A stretch of 64,000 bases of DNA from Bog-532 sp963720945 (GTDB taxonomy: Bacteria; Actinomycetota; Actinomycetes; Streptosporangiales; Streptosporangiaceae). This document shows, in pieces, positions 1 to 8,797 of the stretch. The first letter of the stretch is position 1; each line of letters begins with the position of its first letter. The translations under genes were made by a program, and so were the position numbers. The DNA lies in contig CAVRHH010000014.1 in the NCBI GenBank assembly GCA_963720945.1, positions 1 to 64,000 of the forward strand, written 5' to 3'. The notes under the pieces were generated by a model. That model worked only from the letters and a program-made list of their open reading frames with translations. It did not search any database and had not been told where the DNA came from.

Positions 1-1077
1 GAACTCGACCACGTCGCCGTCGCGCATGACGTAGTCCTTGCCTTCGATGCGGACCTTGCCCGCGGCGCGGGCCGCCGTCAGCGAGCCGGCCGCGATCAGG
101 TCGTCGTAGGAGACGATCTCGGCCTTGATAAAGCCGCGCTGGAAGTCGGTGTGGATGACACCGGCCGCCTCCGGGGCGGTCGCGCCGGCCCGGATCGTCC
201 AGGCGCGGGTCTCCTTCGGACCCGCTGTGAGGAACGTCTGCAGGCCGAGCGTGCGGAAGCCGGCCCGGGCCAGCTGGTCCAGTCCAGGCTCCCCGAGACC
301 GGCCTCGGCCAGCAGTTCCGCCGCTTCGTCCTCCGGCAGTTCGGCCAGGTCGGCCTCGGTCTTGGCGTCCAGGAAGATGGCTTCCGCGGGCGTGACGAGC
401 GCGGCCAGGCGATCGCGCAGTGCCGCGTCGGCCAGCTCGTCGGTGTCGGAGTTGAACACGTAGAGGAATGGCTTGGCCGTCAGCAGCTGGAACTCGCGCA
501 GGTCGGCCGGGTCGATCCCGGCCGAGGCCGCGCCGGCGAACAAGGTCGTGCCGGTGTCCAGCAGCTTCTGTGCCCGGGTGACGGCGTCCGCTACCCGGAT
601 TCTGATCGCATCTTTGCCGGACTTCGTTTCCTTGGCCAGCCGGGCGGTGGCCCTCTCCAGCGTCTGCAGGTCGGCCAGGATCAGCTCGGTGATGACCGTC
701 TCAATGTCCCGTTCGGGAGAAATATCACCCTCGACGTGGCTGACGTCGGGGTCGGTGAAGACCCTGACCACCTGGCAGATCGCGTCGGTCTCGCGGATGT
801 GGCCGAGGAACTGGTTCCCGAGCCCCTGCCCCTGCGCGGCGCCGCGGACCAGGCCGGCGATGTCGACGAACCGCACGGTGGCCGGGACGACCCGGGCCGA
901 GTCGTACAGCTTGGCCAGCTCGGCGAGCCGCGAGTCGGGTACCCCGACGATGCCCACATTCGGCTCGATGGTCGCGAACGGGTAATTGGACGCCAGCGCG
1001 CCCGCCCGGGTCAGCGCGTTGAACAGAGTGGACTTGCCGACGTTGGGCAGCCCGACGATTCCGATGGACAAACTCAC
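1..1077 (-). CDS. ychF: Ribosome-associated ATPase/GTPase YchF (3' end outside window)
   Basis: Obg-family P-loop NTPase; YchF proteins bind ribosomes and prefer ATP to GTP. Reading leftward from the GTG at 1077, the N-terminus carries the P-loop GLPNVGKST at about residues 9-17, then the switch region ending VDIAGLVRGA, and near the left edge the TGS-type C-terminal segment YVMRDGDVVEF. The window holds 359 codons; the family is about 360-365 residues and usually ends in a short RFNV-like tail, so only the last few residues and the stop are missing. The GTG start places the first strand and P-loop at the usual distance. It is divergent from rmuC. Identity is very secure. Confidence 0.96.
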   Translation of the reverse strand, partial: MSLSIGIVGLPNVGKSTLFNALTRAGALASNYPFATIEPNVGIVGVPDSRLAELAKLYDSARVVPATVRFVDIAGLVRGAAQGQGLGNQFLGHIRETDAICQVVRVFTDPDVSHVEGDISPERDIETVITELILADLQTLERATARLAKETKSGKDAIRIRVADAVTRAQKLLDTGTTLFAGAASAGIDPADLREFQLLTAKPFLYVFNSDTDELADAALRDRLAALVTPAEAIFLDAKTEADLAELPEDEAAELLAEAGLGEPGLDQLARAGFRTLGLQTFLTAGPKETRAWTIRAGATAPEAAGVIHTDFQRGFIKAEIVSYDDLIAAGSLTAARAAGKVRIEGKDYVMRDGDVVEF

Positions 1078-1154
1078 GTGGCGATTTTAGGTGCCCGCGC
1101 CCACCGGGCCGGACGCGCAATGTCCCGGCGGCCTGTCGAAACGGGCCGCCGACG

Positions 1155-1280
1155 GGCCGCGAAGCCGACGCCGTGGCCGCCTACCAAGCCGCCCTGCGGC
1201 TCAGCCTGCCCGCCGCCGAACGCGGCTACCTCCAGGACTGCGCCGGCGAACTGATCCCGGGCGCCCGTTTCCGAGGCTGA
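1155..1280 (+). pseudogene. Possible C-terminal remnant of an ECF-type sigma factor
   Basis: A 41-codon open stretch ending in TGA at 1278-1280 reads GREADAVAAYQAALRLSLPA then AERGYLQDCAGEL. It resembles the last helices of SigJ/DUF6596-type ECF sigma factors, where a module like AAAAYRAALALTxNxAERAFL precedes the stop. No start codon, sigma-2 or sigma-4 domain lies upstream; only ychF is there, on the other strand. The match is from pattern memory, so this is a tentative remnant in the ychF-rmuC intergenic region (1078-1392), which otherwise shows nothing recognisable. Confidence 0.35.
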
Positions 1281-1392
1281 GCTCTGCCCGTGACGTCCGG
1301 GGGTGAGCTCCGGGAGCGAGGAGCTGGGCGGGGTGGGGTGACGCGGCGTGTCAGGGAGGCATTGTCCGACTCGGCTGCCAGTATTGACACAC

Positions 1393-2793
1393 ATGAGCGC
1401 GATCATGCTGATTGCCGGGCTGGTGCTCGGGATCCTCATCGGGGCGGCGATCGGGTACCTGTACGCCCGCGGCCGGATCGCGTCCGCGACCACCGACCTG
1501 GCCGGCCAGGCCAGCGCCGCGGCGGAGCGGGCCCGCGCCGCCGAGCAGCGGGCCGCGATGATCGAGCGAGCCGAACGGGAGCGGGCGGCGCTGATCGACG
1601 GCCAGCTGGCCCAGCGGTTCCAGAGCCTGTCCGCGGAGGCCCTGGACGCCAGCACGGCCCGTTTCCTCGACCTGGCCGAGGGCCGGCTGCGCGCGGAAAA
1701 CGTGAAGGCGGCCGGGGAGCTGGAAAACCGCCGGGCCGCGGTCGAGCATCTCATCGGCCCGCTGAAGGACACCCTCACTAGGCTGGAGGCCCAGCTGCGT
1801 GAGTCGGACTCAGCGCGCCGCGCCTCGCACGCCGCCCTGGCCGAGCAGGTCAACCTGACCAGGCACAGCGCGGAGCAGCTCCGCGACCAGACGCAGAACC
1901 TGGTCACCGCGCTGCGCCGCCCGGAAGCGCGCGGCCGGTGGGGTGAGCTGCAGCTGCGGCGGGTGGTCGAGCTGGCCGGGATGACGGCCCGCTGCGACTT
2001 CGAGGAGCAGGTCGCGGTGGCCGGGGACGGCGCCGCCCAGCGGCCCGACATGGTGGTACGGCTGGCGGGCGGCAAGAACATCGTGGTCGATTCGAAGGTC
2101 TCGCTCGCCGCCTACCTGGAAGCGGTGGAGGCGACCGACGAGTCCGTGCGCGCGGCCCGGCTCGACGCGCACGCGCGGCACGTCCGCGAGCACGTCGACC
2201 GGCTGGCCGCCAAGGCGTACTGGACGGCGCTGAGCCCGGCACCGGAGTTCGTCGTGCTGTTCATCCCGGGTGAGGCCTTCCTCGCCCCGGCCCTGGAACG
2301 CGACCCCGGCCTGCTCGAGCACGCGATGACGCGCCGAGTGCACATCGCCACCCCGACCACGCTGGTCACCATGCTGCGGACCGCGCAGTACGCATGGCAG
2401 CAGGAGGCGCTGTCGGAGAACGCCCGCGCCGTGTTCGACCTGGGACGCACACTGCACGACCGGATTGCGGGGCTCGGCCGGAACATGGATGCGCTCGGGC
2501 GGACGCTGACCAAGGCGGTGACGGCCTACAACCAGACGGTCGGATCGCTGGAGAGCCGGGTACTGGTCAGCGCGCGGCGCCTGAGCGAGCTCGGGGTGGT
2601 CGACAGCGAGCTGCCGTGCCCCGCGCCGGTCGAGGAGGTCGCGCGCGGGCTTTCCGCCCCTGAACTGGTAGAACCCGTTCCTGAGCTGCCCGCCCCGGTC
2701 CCGCCGGTGACCGGGCCCGGATCAGAACCGGGCACGGAATCGCCCGATATATACGACCGCGATCAGCTCATCGAGGCGTCACAATGGACCTGA
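1393..2793 (+). CDS. rmuC: DNA recombination protein RmuC homologue
   Basis: 466 residues. The N-terminus is one membrane segment (about residues 3-24, LIAGLVLGILIGAAIGYLYA), followed by an Ala/Glu/Arg-rich coiled coil (about 25-150) and the RmuC nuclease-like core, with motifs RGRWGELQLRRVVELAGM and DMVVRLAGGKNIVVDSKVSL and later EFVVLFIPGEAF. RmuC limits inversions at short repeats in E. coli and carries a PD-(D/E)XK-like fold; the VDSKVSL segment corresponds to that core. I prefer the ATG at 1393 because it starts directly at the membrane segment; an in-frame start at 1348 would add 15 unconserved residues. The C-terminal 60 residues are Pro/Glu-rich and variable. Confidence 0.93.
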   Translation: MSAIMLIAGLVLGILIGAAIGYLYARGRIASATTDLAGQASAAAERARAAEQRAAMIERAERERAALIDGQLAQRFQSLSAEALDASTARFLDLAEGRLRAENVKAAGELENRRAAVEHLIGPLKDTLTRLEAQLRESDSARRASHAALAEQVNLTRHSAEQLRDQTQNLVTALRRPEARGRWGELQLRRVVELAGMTARCDFEEQVAVAGDGAAQRPDMVVRLAGGKNIVVDSKVSLAAYLEAVEATDESVRAARLDAHARHVREHVDRLAAKAYWTALSPAPEFVVLFIPGEAFLAPALERDPGLLEHAMTRRVHIATPTTLVTMLRTAQYAWQQEALSENARAVFDLGRTLHDRIAGLGRNMDALGRTLTKAVTAYNQTVGSLESRVLVSARRLSELGVVDSELPCPAPVEEVARGLSAPELVEPVPELPAPVPPVTGPGSEPGTESPDIYDRDQLIEASQWT

Positions 2794-2836
2794 GACCGGC
2801 CTGGCCGGCGGTTTCCCGGAACGAGGTAGCGCCACG

Positions 2837-3784
2837 ATGGGAGGGCGAAGCGCAGGCGTGCCCGACTACACGAGGCAAGGTTCGCCGCGGTCGCGACCGG
2901 GCCCGGCCGTCGCCGCGGATGACGCCACGGATGACGCCGCTGGGCGGCCCGGGACGGGCGGCGCGTCGGCCGTGCCGCGTGCGGGCGGGCCGGATGACGC
3001 CGGGAGCGGGATGAGCCGGCCGCGGCCAGGGTCCGTCACCGGCCCGGACGTCCCGCCGGGGGAGGCGGGACGGGCCGATTTCGCGGCCACAGCCCCGGGC
3101 GGCCCCGGGCTTCGCGGAGCCCGGGAACCTTACCGGGCCCCCGAGCCCCGTGAGCCGCGCGGGCCTTACCGGCCTCCGGAACCGCGCCGCCGTGAGCCCA
3201 TGGATGACGGCGGGCGCACCGCCTCCGCCGGCTCCGCCGGCCCCGGTGGGCCAGCCGGGCCGCGGGGGCCCCGTGCGGGCGGCTCGCCGCCGGTCGTGCG
3301 CCTGACCGGCCGCGGCGCGATCCTGGCCCTGCTGGTGCTGTCTTTCGCCGGTCTTCTCCTATCAGACTGGCTGGGCTGGGGACTGCTGGCCGATGTGACG
3401 TTCGTCGCGGCGTGCGTCGTGATCGCCTGCTACGCCAAGCCCAGCGATCTGCTCGCGGTCTCCGTGTGCCCGCCGCTGGCGTTCTTCGTCGCCTGTGTCC
3501 TGGCCAAGCTGGCCACCTCGGCCGGCGGAACGGCGGCGGCCGAGGGCACGCTGATCACACTGGCCACTTCGGCACCATGGCTGTTCCTCGGCTCGGCGGT
3601 GACGATCCTCATCGGGCTGCGGCGCGGCCTGCTCGACAACATTCGTGACCTGCGCCAGGGCCTGCGGGGTGATCCGGACGGGGCGCCGGAGCATGTCCGC
3701 AGGACGCTGGGCGGCTCCGGCCGCCCAGCGAGCCGGGACCCCGGCGGGCCCGCGCGGCCCGGCGGCACCACATGGAGACGCTGA
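2837..3784 (+). CDS. DUF6542 membrane protein
   Basis: 315 residues. The first ~150 residues are low-complexity Pro/Arg/Gly-rich and probably disordered. Then come four hydrophobic segments (about residues 158-175, 180-197, 205-225 and 237-257, e.g. GAILALLVLSFAGLLLSDWL and LLADVTFVAACVVIACYAKP) and a charged tail. This layout, and its position between rmuC/ychF and the ispH-xseAB block, match the actinobacterial DUF6542 proteins. Function unknown. Its 3' end overlaps the start of the following CDF gene by 13 bases, so the two may be co-translated. Confidence 0.75.
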   Translation: MGGRSAGVPDYTRQGSPRSRPGPAVAADDATDDAAGRPGTGGASAVPRAGGPDDAGSGMSRPRPGSVTGPDVPPGEAGRADFAATAPGGPGLRGAREPYRAPEPREPRGPYRPPEPRRREPMDDGGRTASAGSAGPGGPAGPRGPRAGGSPPVVRLTGRGAILALLVLSFAGLLLSDWLGWGLLADVTFVAACVVIACYAKPSDLLAVSVCPPLAFFVACVLAKLATSAGGTAAAEGTLITLATSAPWLFLGSAVTILIGLRRGLLDNIRDLRQGLRGDPDGAPEHVRRTLGGSGRPASRDPGGPARPGGTTWRR

Positions 3785-4967
3785 ACACCGGGCACGGGGA
3801 CGAGCGCGACCCGGAGCATGGGCACGGATCGGGGCACGGGCACGGGCTGGAGAATGGGCACGGGCCGGGACACGGGCATGGGCTGGAGAATGGGCACGGG
3901 CCGGGACACGGCCACGAGCACGGGCGAGGACACGGCCACGAGCACGGGCCGGCGGCGGGGAAGCGGCCGCCGGGCGCCCAGCTAGGGCACCGGCTGGCGC
4001 ACCTGGCCTGGCCGCACAGCCACGACGCCGCCGCCCGGGTCGACCGGGTCATGGAAGCCTCCGCCCGCGGCATGCGAACACTATGGGTGTCGCTGGCCGG
4101 GCTGGGCGGGACGGCCGCGGCGCAGGCCGCCGTCGTCGCGGTGTCCGGTTCGGTGGCCCTGCTGGGGGACACCATCCACAACGCCGCCGACGCGCTTACC
4201 GCGCTGCCGCTCGGGGTGGCGTTCCTGGCCGGCCGCGGCAGGCCACCCGCCGGTTCACCTACGGGTTCGGCCGGGCGGAAGACGTCGCGGGGATCTTCAT
4301 CGTCGTCCTCATCGCGCTGTCGTCGGCGCTGGCCGCCGTGGCCGCGATCAGCCGCCTGCTGCACCCGGCCACTGTCTCCCACCTGCCCGCGGTGGCGGCC
4401 GCAGCGGTAATCGGCTTCCTCGGCAACGAAGGGGTGGCCCGCTACCGGATCCGGGTCGGCCGCGAGATCGGGTCGGCCGCGCTGGTCGCCGACGGGCTGC
4501 ACGCGCGCACGGATGGCTTCACGTCACTGGCCGTGCTGCTCGGCGCGGCCGGCGTCGCGCTCGGCTGGCGGCAGGCCGATCCGGTGATCGGACTGGTCAT
4601 CACGGTGGCCATCCTCTTCGTGCTGAAGAGCGCGGCGCAGGAGGTGTTCCGGCGGCTGATGGACGCGGTCGACCCGGCCCTGCTGGACACGGCCGAATCC
4701 GCGCTGGCCGGTGTGGATGGGGTGATCGAGGTGAGCCAGCTGCGGATGCGCTGGATCGGCCATCACCTGCACGTGGAGGTCACCATCGTGGTCGACGCCC
4801 GGCTCAGCGTCCGGGACGCCCATCATGTAGCGGTCGGCGCCGAGCATGCGCTGCTGCACGCCATCCCCCGGCTGACCACGGCGCTGGTGCACGCCGACCC
4901 GGCATCCGGAGGCCCGGACGATCCGCACGCCCTGCTCGCTCACCACCGCCGGGAAGGGGATGCCTGA
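3772..4967 (+). pseudogene. Cation diffusion facilitator (metal efflux), one-base frameshift
   Basis: CDF-family exporters move Zn2+, Co2+ or Cd2+ out of the cytoplasm in exchange for protons. The first frame (3772 to about 4240) starts METLNTGHGDERD, has a His/Gly-rich repeat region (about residues 13-60) and then the first membrane helices with the metal-site motif HNAADALTALPLG. The rest continues in another frame from about 4240 to 4967: RRFTYGFGRAEDVAG, then the second metal-site helix DGLHARTDGFTS, then the cytoplasmic C-terminal domain. Restoring one missing C in the ccgcggcagg stretch (about 4235-4245) rejoins the frames without losing any conserved residue, so this could be a sequencing error rather than true inactivation. 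Confidence 0.8.
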
Positions 4968-5028
4968 CCGGACCGCCCGAGGACCCGGCGAGGCGCGCCG
5001 GCGGTCCGGGGCCCGCGCCGATACCCGG

Positions 5029-5940
5029 CTAGGGCGCTGCGGGCCGGGCGGTTCGCCCGGCGCCGTCGCGTGCGGCCAGGGCGGAGATTTCGCCGAGGAT
5101 GGCGGGCCAGAGGGCCCTGGGCAGGTCGTGGCCCATGCCCGGGTAGATGACCAGCCGGGCGCCCGGGATGGCGGCCGCGGTTGCGTGGCCGCCCTTGGGC
5201 CGGATCACCGGGTCCTGGTCGCCGTGGATGACGAGGGCGGGAACCCGCAGGGCCGCCAGGTCCTTGCGCCTGTCCCCGGAGGCGATGACGGCGGCGCGCT
5301 GACGCAGGCCGCTGTCGCGCGTACCCGGGTGGCGCTGGTATGAGCGGCGGCCGAGGTCGCGCACGGCTGGCTCATCGAGGGGGTAGCCGGGTGAACCGAT
5401 GGCTCTCTTCAGCGCGACCGCCTCCTCCGCCGCTTGCGCCGGATCCGTGACGGGGGTACTGGCCGCCCGCGCGATCGCCCGCATCGCGGCGATTGTGGGC
5501 ATGCTGGCAATCCGGGCAGCGGGCGTGGACATGATCGAGGTAAGCGAGCGCACCCGCGAAGGGTGCCGCATGGCGAGCACCTGGGCGATCATCCCGCCCA
5601 TGGAGGTGCCGGCCACGTGCGCGGACGGCCAGCCGAGCGCGTCCATCACCGCGAGGGCATCGTGCGCCATGTCCTCCAGCCGGTACGGCGCCAGTGATGG
5701 CCGGAACAGGGTCGCGAGCCATCCAGGCGCCGGCACGCCCGTCAGGTGCGTGGAAAGCCCCGTGTCGCGATTATCGAACCTGGCGACCTGGAAGCCGCGC
5801 CCCGCCAGGGCGGCGCAGAAATCCTCGGGCCAGATCAGCATCTGGACCCCGGTACCGCTGATCAGCAGCAGCGGTGCTCCGTCCGGGGCACCGAAGGTTT
5901 CATAGGCGATCATGACGTCCCCGTTACGCGCGGTGTCCAT
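5029..5940 (-). CDS. Alpha/beta hydrolase
   Basis: 303 residues, single alpha/beta-hydrolase domain. The catalytic triad is visible: nucleophile Ser in GTSMGG (about residue 115), Asp in HGDQDPVI (about 243) and His in GMGHDLP (about 272); the oxyanion region is LLLISGTG. Substrate cannot be told from sequence; relatives include esterases, haloperoxidase-like and TetR-linked detoxification hydrolases. It is divergently transcribed from a TetR gene with a palindrome in between, so expression is probably controlled by that regulator. Confidence 0.88.
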   Translation of the reverse strand: MDTARNGDVMIAYETFGAPDGAPLLLISGTGVQMLIWPEDFCAALAGRGFQVARFDNRDTGLSTHLTGVPAPGWLATLFRPSLAPYRLEDMAHDALAVMDALGWPSAHVAGTSMGGMIAQVLAMRHPSRVRSLTSIMSTPAARIASMPTIAAMRAIARAASTPVTDPAQAAEEAVALKRAIGSPGYPLDEPAVRDLGRRSYQRHPGTRDSGLRQRAAVIASGDRRKDLAALRVPALVIHGDQDPVIRPKGGHATAAAIPGARLVIYPGMGHDLPRALWPAILGEISALAARDGAGRTARPAAP

Positions 5941-5993
5941 GGCCGTGTCCTCCCGTGAGCTACCCTTGATCAGTGAATGATGTTCAATGAATA

Positions 5994-6010
5994 TTGATTC
6001 AATGAATCAA
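5994..6010. promoter_or_regulatory. Palindromic operator between hydrolase and tetR
   Basis: The sequence TTGATTCAATGAATCAA has perfect 7-bp arms (TTGATTC / GAATCAA) around AAT. A partial copy TTCAATGAA starts at 5984. It lies in the AT-rich gap between the divergent hydrolase (start 5940) and the TetR gene, the usual place for a TetR-family operator that controls both promoters. Binding by this TetR protein is inferred. Confidence 0.6.
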
Positions 6011-6046
6011 GTTTCACTCAAGTTATGTGCCACGTCAAGGAGGAGC

Positions 6047-6682
6047 GTGCCCCCAGAAAAACCGGCCGCCGGCAGCCGCAAGGCCAGGGCGGCACAGACC
6101 GAGGTCGCGCTGAAAGAAGCCGCGCGCCGGGTCTTCGCGCGCAGCGGCTACCTCGATGCCAAGATCACTGACATCACCGCGGAGGCCGGCCGCTCCGTCG
6201 GCTCGTTCTACAAGCATTTCGCCGGGAAAGAGGAGGTTCTCCAGGCGCTGCTGGCCGACTGGATCGCCCAGGCGGGTGCGGAGCTGACGATCCATGAGGC
6301 GGGCGACGATCTGTCACAGGAACCGGCGCTGCGCGCCCGGGTAGCCGTGTACTGGCACACCTACCGCGCGCACCTCCCGGAGATCCGGGCCTTGCAGCAA
6401 GCCGCACTCGTCAGCCCCGAGTTCGCCCGGCAGCTGGCGCAGACCAGGCACGCCGAGTTGCAGACCATGCGCGACCACCTTCAGCGGCTGCGGGCCGCGG
6501 GATACAAGCTGCCGGGCGATCCAGCTGTGCTGGCCTCAGCGTTCGATGCCCTGCTCGACGGGTTCTGCGCGGTCTGGATCGCCGGCGGCGGAGAACCTAT
6601 CGGCCGGCCCCTCAGCGACGATGAGGCGATCGACACCCTCACCGGACTGCTCCGCTACGGCCTGCTCGGCCCCCGGGGATGA
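6047..6682 (+). CDS. TetR/AcrR-family transcriptional regulator
   Basis: 211 residues from the preferred GTG at 6047, preceded by a strong AAGGAGG at 6037-6043. An upstream ATG at 5987 is in frame but would put the operator palindrome inside the coding region, so I reject it. The N-terminal HTH is clear: AARRVFARSGYLDAKITDITA followed after a short turn by GSFYKHFAGKEEVL (about residues 25-70). The C-terminal ligand domain (about 75-211) is typical in length but not diagnostic. Likely an autorepressor that also controls the divergent hydrolase. Confidence 0.9.
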   Translation: MPPEKPAAGSRKARAAQTEVALKEAARRVFARSGYLDAKITDITAEAGRSVGSFYKHFAGKEEVLQALLADWIAQAGAELTIHEAGDDLSQEPALRARVAVYWHTYRAHLPEIRALQQAALVSPEFARQLAQTRHAELQTMRDHLQRLRAAGYKLPGDPAVLASAFDALLDGFCAVWIAGGGEPIGRPLSDDEAIDTLTGLLRYGLLGPRG

Positions 6683-6784
6683 AAAGGGGAAACGCAGCTC
6701 CGCCGCGCCCGCGATCCGGGCCTGCGGGAACTGAGGAGGAGCCGGGCGGCCGGCGGGCAGCCCGCCCCGGTACCGGTACGAGGT

Positions 6785-6804
6785 TTGGGCAGAGTTCCCC
6801 GCAG
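6785..6804 (+). repeat. 20-bp inverted repeat, left copy (possible recombination site)
   Basis: TTGGGCAGAGTTCCCCGCAG. Its exact reverse complement is at 13924-13943, at the far end of the island next to the serine recombinase gene. Similarity stops sharply outside the 20 bases. Possible recombinase target or end repeat; function inferred from position only. Confidence 0.6.
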
Positions 6805-7213
6805 ATAGGGAGACGAGACAAACCCTACCCAGGTCGGCCCGCCCGCCGGCTCGTCATCGAGTGGACGGCTCAATTGTGACCCGCACCGGGCTAACGCGGC
6901 GACCATGACCGGCCGCGCAGGCTGAAGAAGGCAGGCACCGAGCACGGAACACCCGCCCAGGCTGGGGACGAGCGCCGCCGCACTCGTCCCCAGCCGCGCA
7001 CCGGGCACGGAAGCAGCAGCAACAGCAGGATGGCCCGCCCACCCTCCTACCACCGGTCCCGTCCACACGGAACGCCCAGCCACCACACCCGGCCGCACCC
7101 GCGGGCACTGTTCTGCTACGGCACCTGACGACGCCGCAGATCCCCGGACCGTGACGGCCGCCGACGCCGGGGCTGCCGCCTCAGACCCGCGTCCAAAGGG
7201 CTCGACGCCCCTC

Positions 7214-7290
7214 GTGTTTATTACCCCGTGCTCCGCGCACACGGCTGGCTCTTCGCCAGCACCACGCCGGGGACACCCCGGACCCCGGGG
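7214..7290 (+). repeat. Hairpin-bearing direct repeat, copy 1
   Basis: About 75 bases closely matching 9802-9878 in the same orientation. It begins GTGTTTATTACC, continues CCGTGCTCCGCGCACACGGC and then forms the stem GCTGGC / GCCAGC around a TCTTC loop. Copy 2 keeps the same stem with a CCTCC loop. Copy 1 runs into a separate strong stem-loop (7273-7293). Confidence 0.6.
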
Positions 7291-7293
7291 TGT
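7273..7293. terminator. Strong stem-loop, possible terminator
   Basis: ACACCCCGG and CCGGGGTGT form a perfect 9-bp stem around a 3-base loop (ACC). There is no T-run on either side, so intrinsic termination is not assured. It lies about 255 bases beyond the stop codon of the leftward gene at 7549. Confidence 0.35.
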
Positions 7294-7548
7294 ACGCGAT
7301 GGCCGACCTTGCGGGGGGCTCGTCACGAGGAGACTCTACTGACCCTTGCCGCATCAGGCTACGTTTGCCCGCTACAGACCAAGCCGCAGCGCCACGGCCG
7401 ATTCTTCAATCAGGCGGATACGGGGCTCATTAGCCCGCCGCCGACTACTGCTGCGGGGCGCGATGTCGAGTATTGCGGCGGCTCCACCCACCGCAATAGC
7501 CAGGCGATCTCCTTATATGAGAACTCATGCGTCCCGGGGCTTACCCTA

Positions 7549-8571
7549 TCAATCAGGGTCTCTTCTCGTTCGGCCAAGTACACCGAAAGACTCGGGTATC
7601 AAAGTGACCACGGCGCCGCCAGCAATTCCGAAGAAGATTCCAGAGAGAAATGCCAGGTGATTATCCCGCTGCAGCCCGGGTATGCTCGCCGCAACGACCG
7701 GGATGGGTGCACTAGATTGGCTATCAAGGTTGTCACTCAACGTACTTGTCCAGACCCAATTCGTACCCGTCATCGCCGTCGGGGATATCCCGCCTTGTAT
7801 GGAATACTGCGACAATGCTTCGCCTGGCAGCTCGAGAGTCCGCGTCACAGATCCGGTTCCTTCCGCCAATGTAACTCGCGGCAGCTCAGCAGTCAGATAT
7901 GAGCCGCGTGATGCAATCGGCGAGCCCTGTTGCCAGCAGAAGCGCACGAACATGAATGGCTGAACTGGTGCCTGACTCGGCGGGATACTAGTAGATGTTC
8001 CCGTGATCACGTACTCAGTTGCGGTAGCACGGGCGGGCTCCGATAGTTTTTCTGTTGGGACCGGTCCCGGCCGGGGCGGGCAACTGTAGCCGTTAAAGCC
8101 CATTACATCCAGGCTCCACGTTATCTGCTGCAGGTGCGGGCCGAAGTCACCATAGACTTCCAATGTCAACCTCGCACGCTCGCCGGAGAGTTGCGTGAGG
8201 TAGGAATAAACAGACAGACTTCCCGGCACAAGCGTGAGAGGAGGGGGAGTAAAAGCCAGATTGAACGCCGGAGCATTAGGTACCCCAGATGGCCCACTTG
8301 CGGCCGGTTCGAACCGAAAGCCTAGGACAAAGAATACGCTTGAGACAGCGACCAGGGCACCGAGCTTTGCGAAGACCAGTATGCCACTCGGAAGAGAACC
8401 CGAACTGTGGAGTGCGCGTTGGCGTGGCAGATCCCCGTTGTCTGGGGCCGCTGTCTCAACGACCGAATTGGCGCCCTCGGAGGCCCCTTCCACTGTAGGA
8501 AGGTGCGACTCGGGGTGACCGGGCACCGGCAAGGGGCCACGACCGGATTGCCCACCTGGATCAGTGGTCAT
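7549..8571 (-). CDS. Membrane protein of unknown function, island-encoded
   Basis: 340 residues from the ATG at 8571. Layout: a charged, Pro/Gly-rich N-terminal ~60 residues, a membrane helix (about residues 69-87, ILVFAKLGALVAVSSVFFVL), a ~200-residue Ser/Thr/Pro-rich extracytoplasmic part, and a second helix near the C-terminus (LAFLSGIFFGIAGGAVVTLI). The extracytoplasmic part has two cysteines (in YSCPP and RFCWQQ) that could pair. No family recognised. Its codons are less GC-biased than those of the housekeeping genes, consistent with acquisition. The next gene upstream, on the same strand, encodes a PASTA lipoprotein. Confidence 0.6.
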   Translation of the reverse strand: MTTDPGGQSGRGPLPVPGHPESHLPTVEGASEGANSVVETAAPDNGDLPRQRALHSSGSLPSGILVFAKLGALVAVSSVFFVLGFRFEPAASGPSGVPNAPAFNLAFTPPPLTLVPGSLSVYSYLTQLSGERARLTLEVYGDFGPHLQQITWSLDVMGFNGYSCPPRPGPVPTEKLSEPARATATEYVITGTSTSIPPSQAPVQPFMFVRFCWQQGSPIASRGSYLTAELPRVTLAEGTGSVTRTLELPGEALSQYSIQGGISPTAMTGTNWVWTSTLSDNLDSQSSAPIPVVAASIPGLQRDNHLAFLSGIFFGIAGGAVVTLIPESFGVLGRTRRDPD

Positions 8572-8797
8572 CTCGGGACCCAAAATGATTCATCGCCCGA
8601 CCACCACCGTAAGCGATGGCTGTTGGCAGCCGGAACCTAGCCGGAACAGCATTCGCCACCTGAATCACCCGCGTTTTCCGACAACGGTTGTCCTGAGTGC
8701 TCTCTATTCATGCTGACGTCATGGTCTACATAGCTGGTCTCGCCTCTCCTCGTCGAGGCTATGGTGACGGACCCGAGTTCCCCGCACCGGGGGACAA

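Larger units (their letters stand above)
6683..7548. other. Gene-free stretch at left end of the accessory island
   Basis: No reading frame here has convincing codon structure or recognisable protein motifs on either strand. It contains the left copy of the 20-bp inverted repeat (6785-6804), one copy of a hairpin-bearing repeat (7214-7290) and a strong stem-loop (7273-7293). From about 7300 the base composition drops visibly below that of flanking genes and stays lower to about 9500, which suggests foreign DNA. Confidence 0.6.

Noticed and set aside
6785..6804. tRNA-type attachment site for the recombinase element
   Set aside because: No tRNA gene or CCA end is visible at either copy, and the copies are inverted rather than direct.
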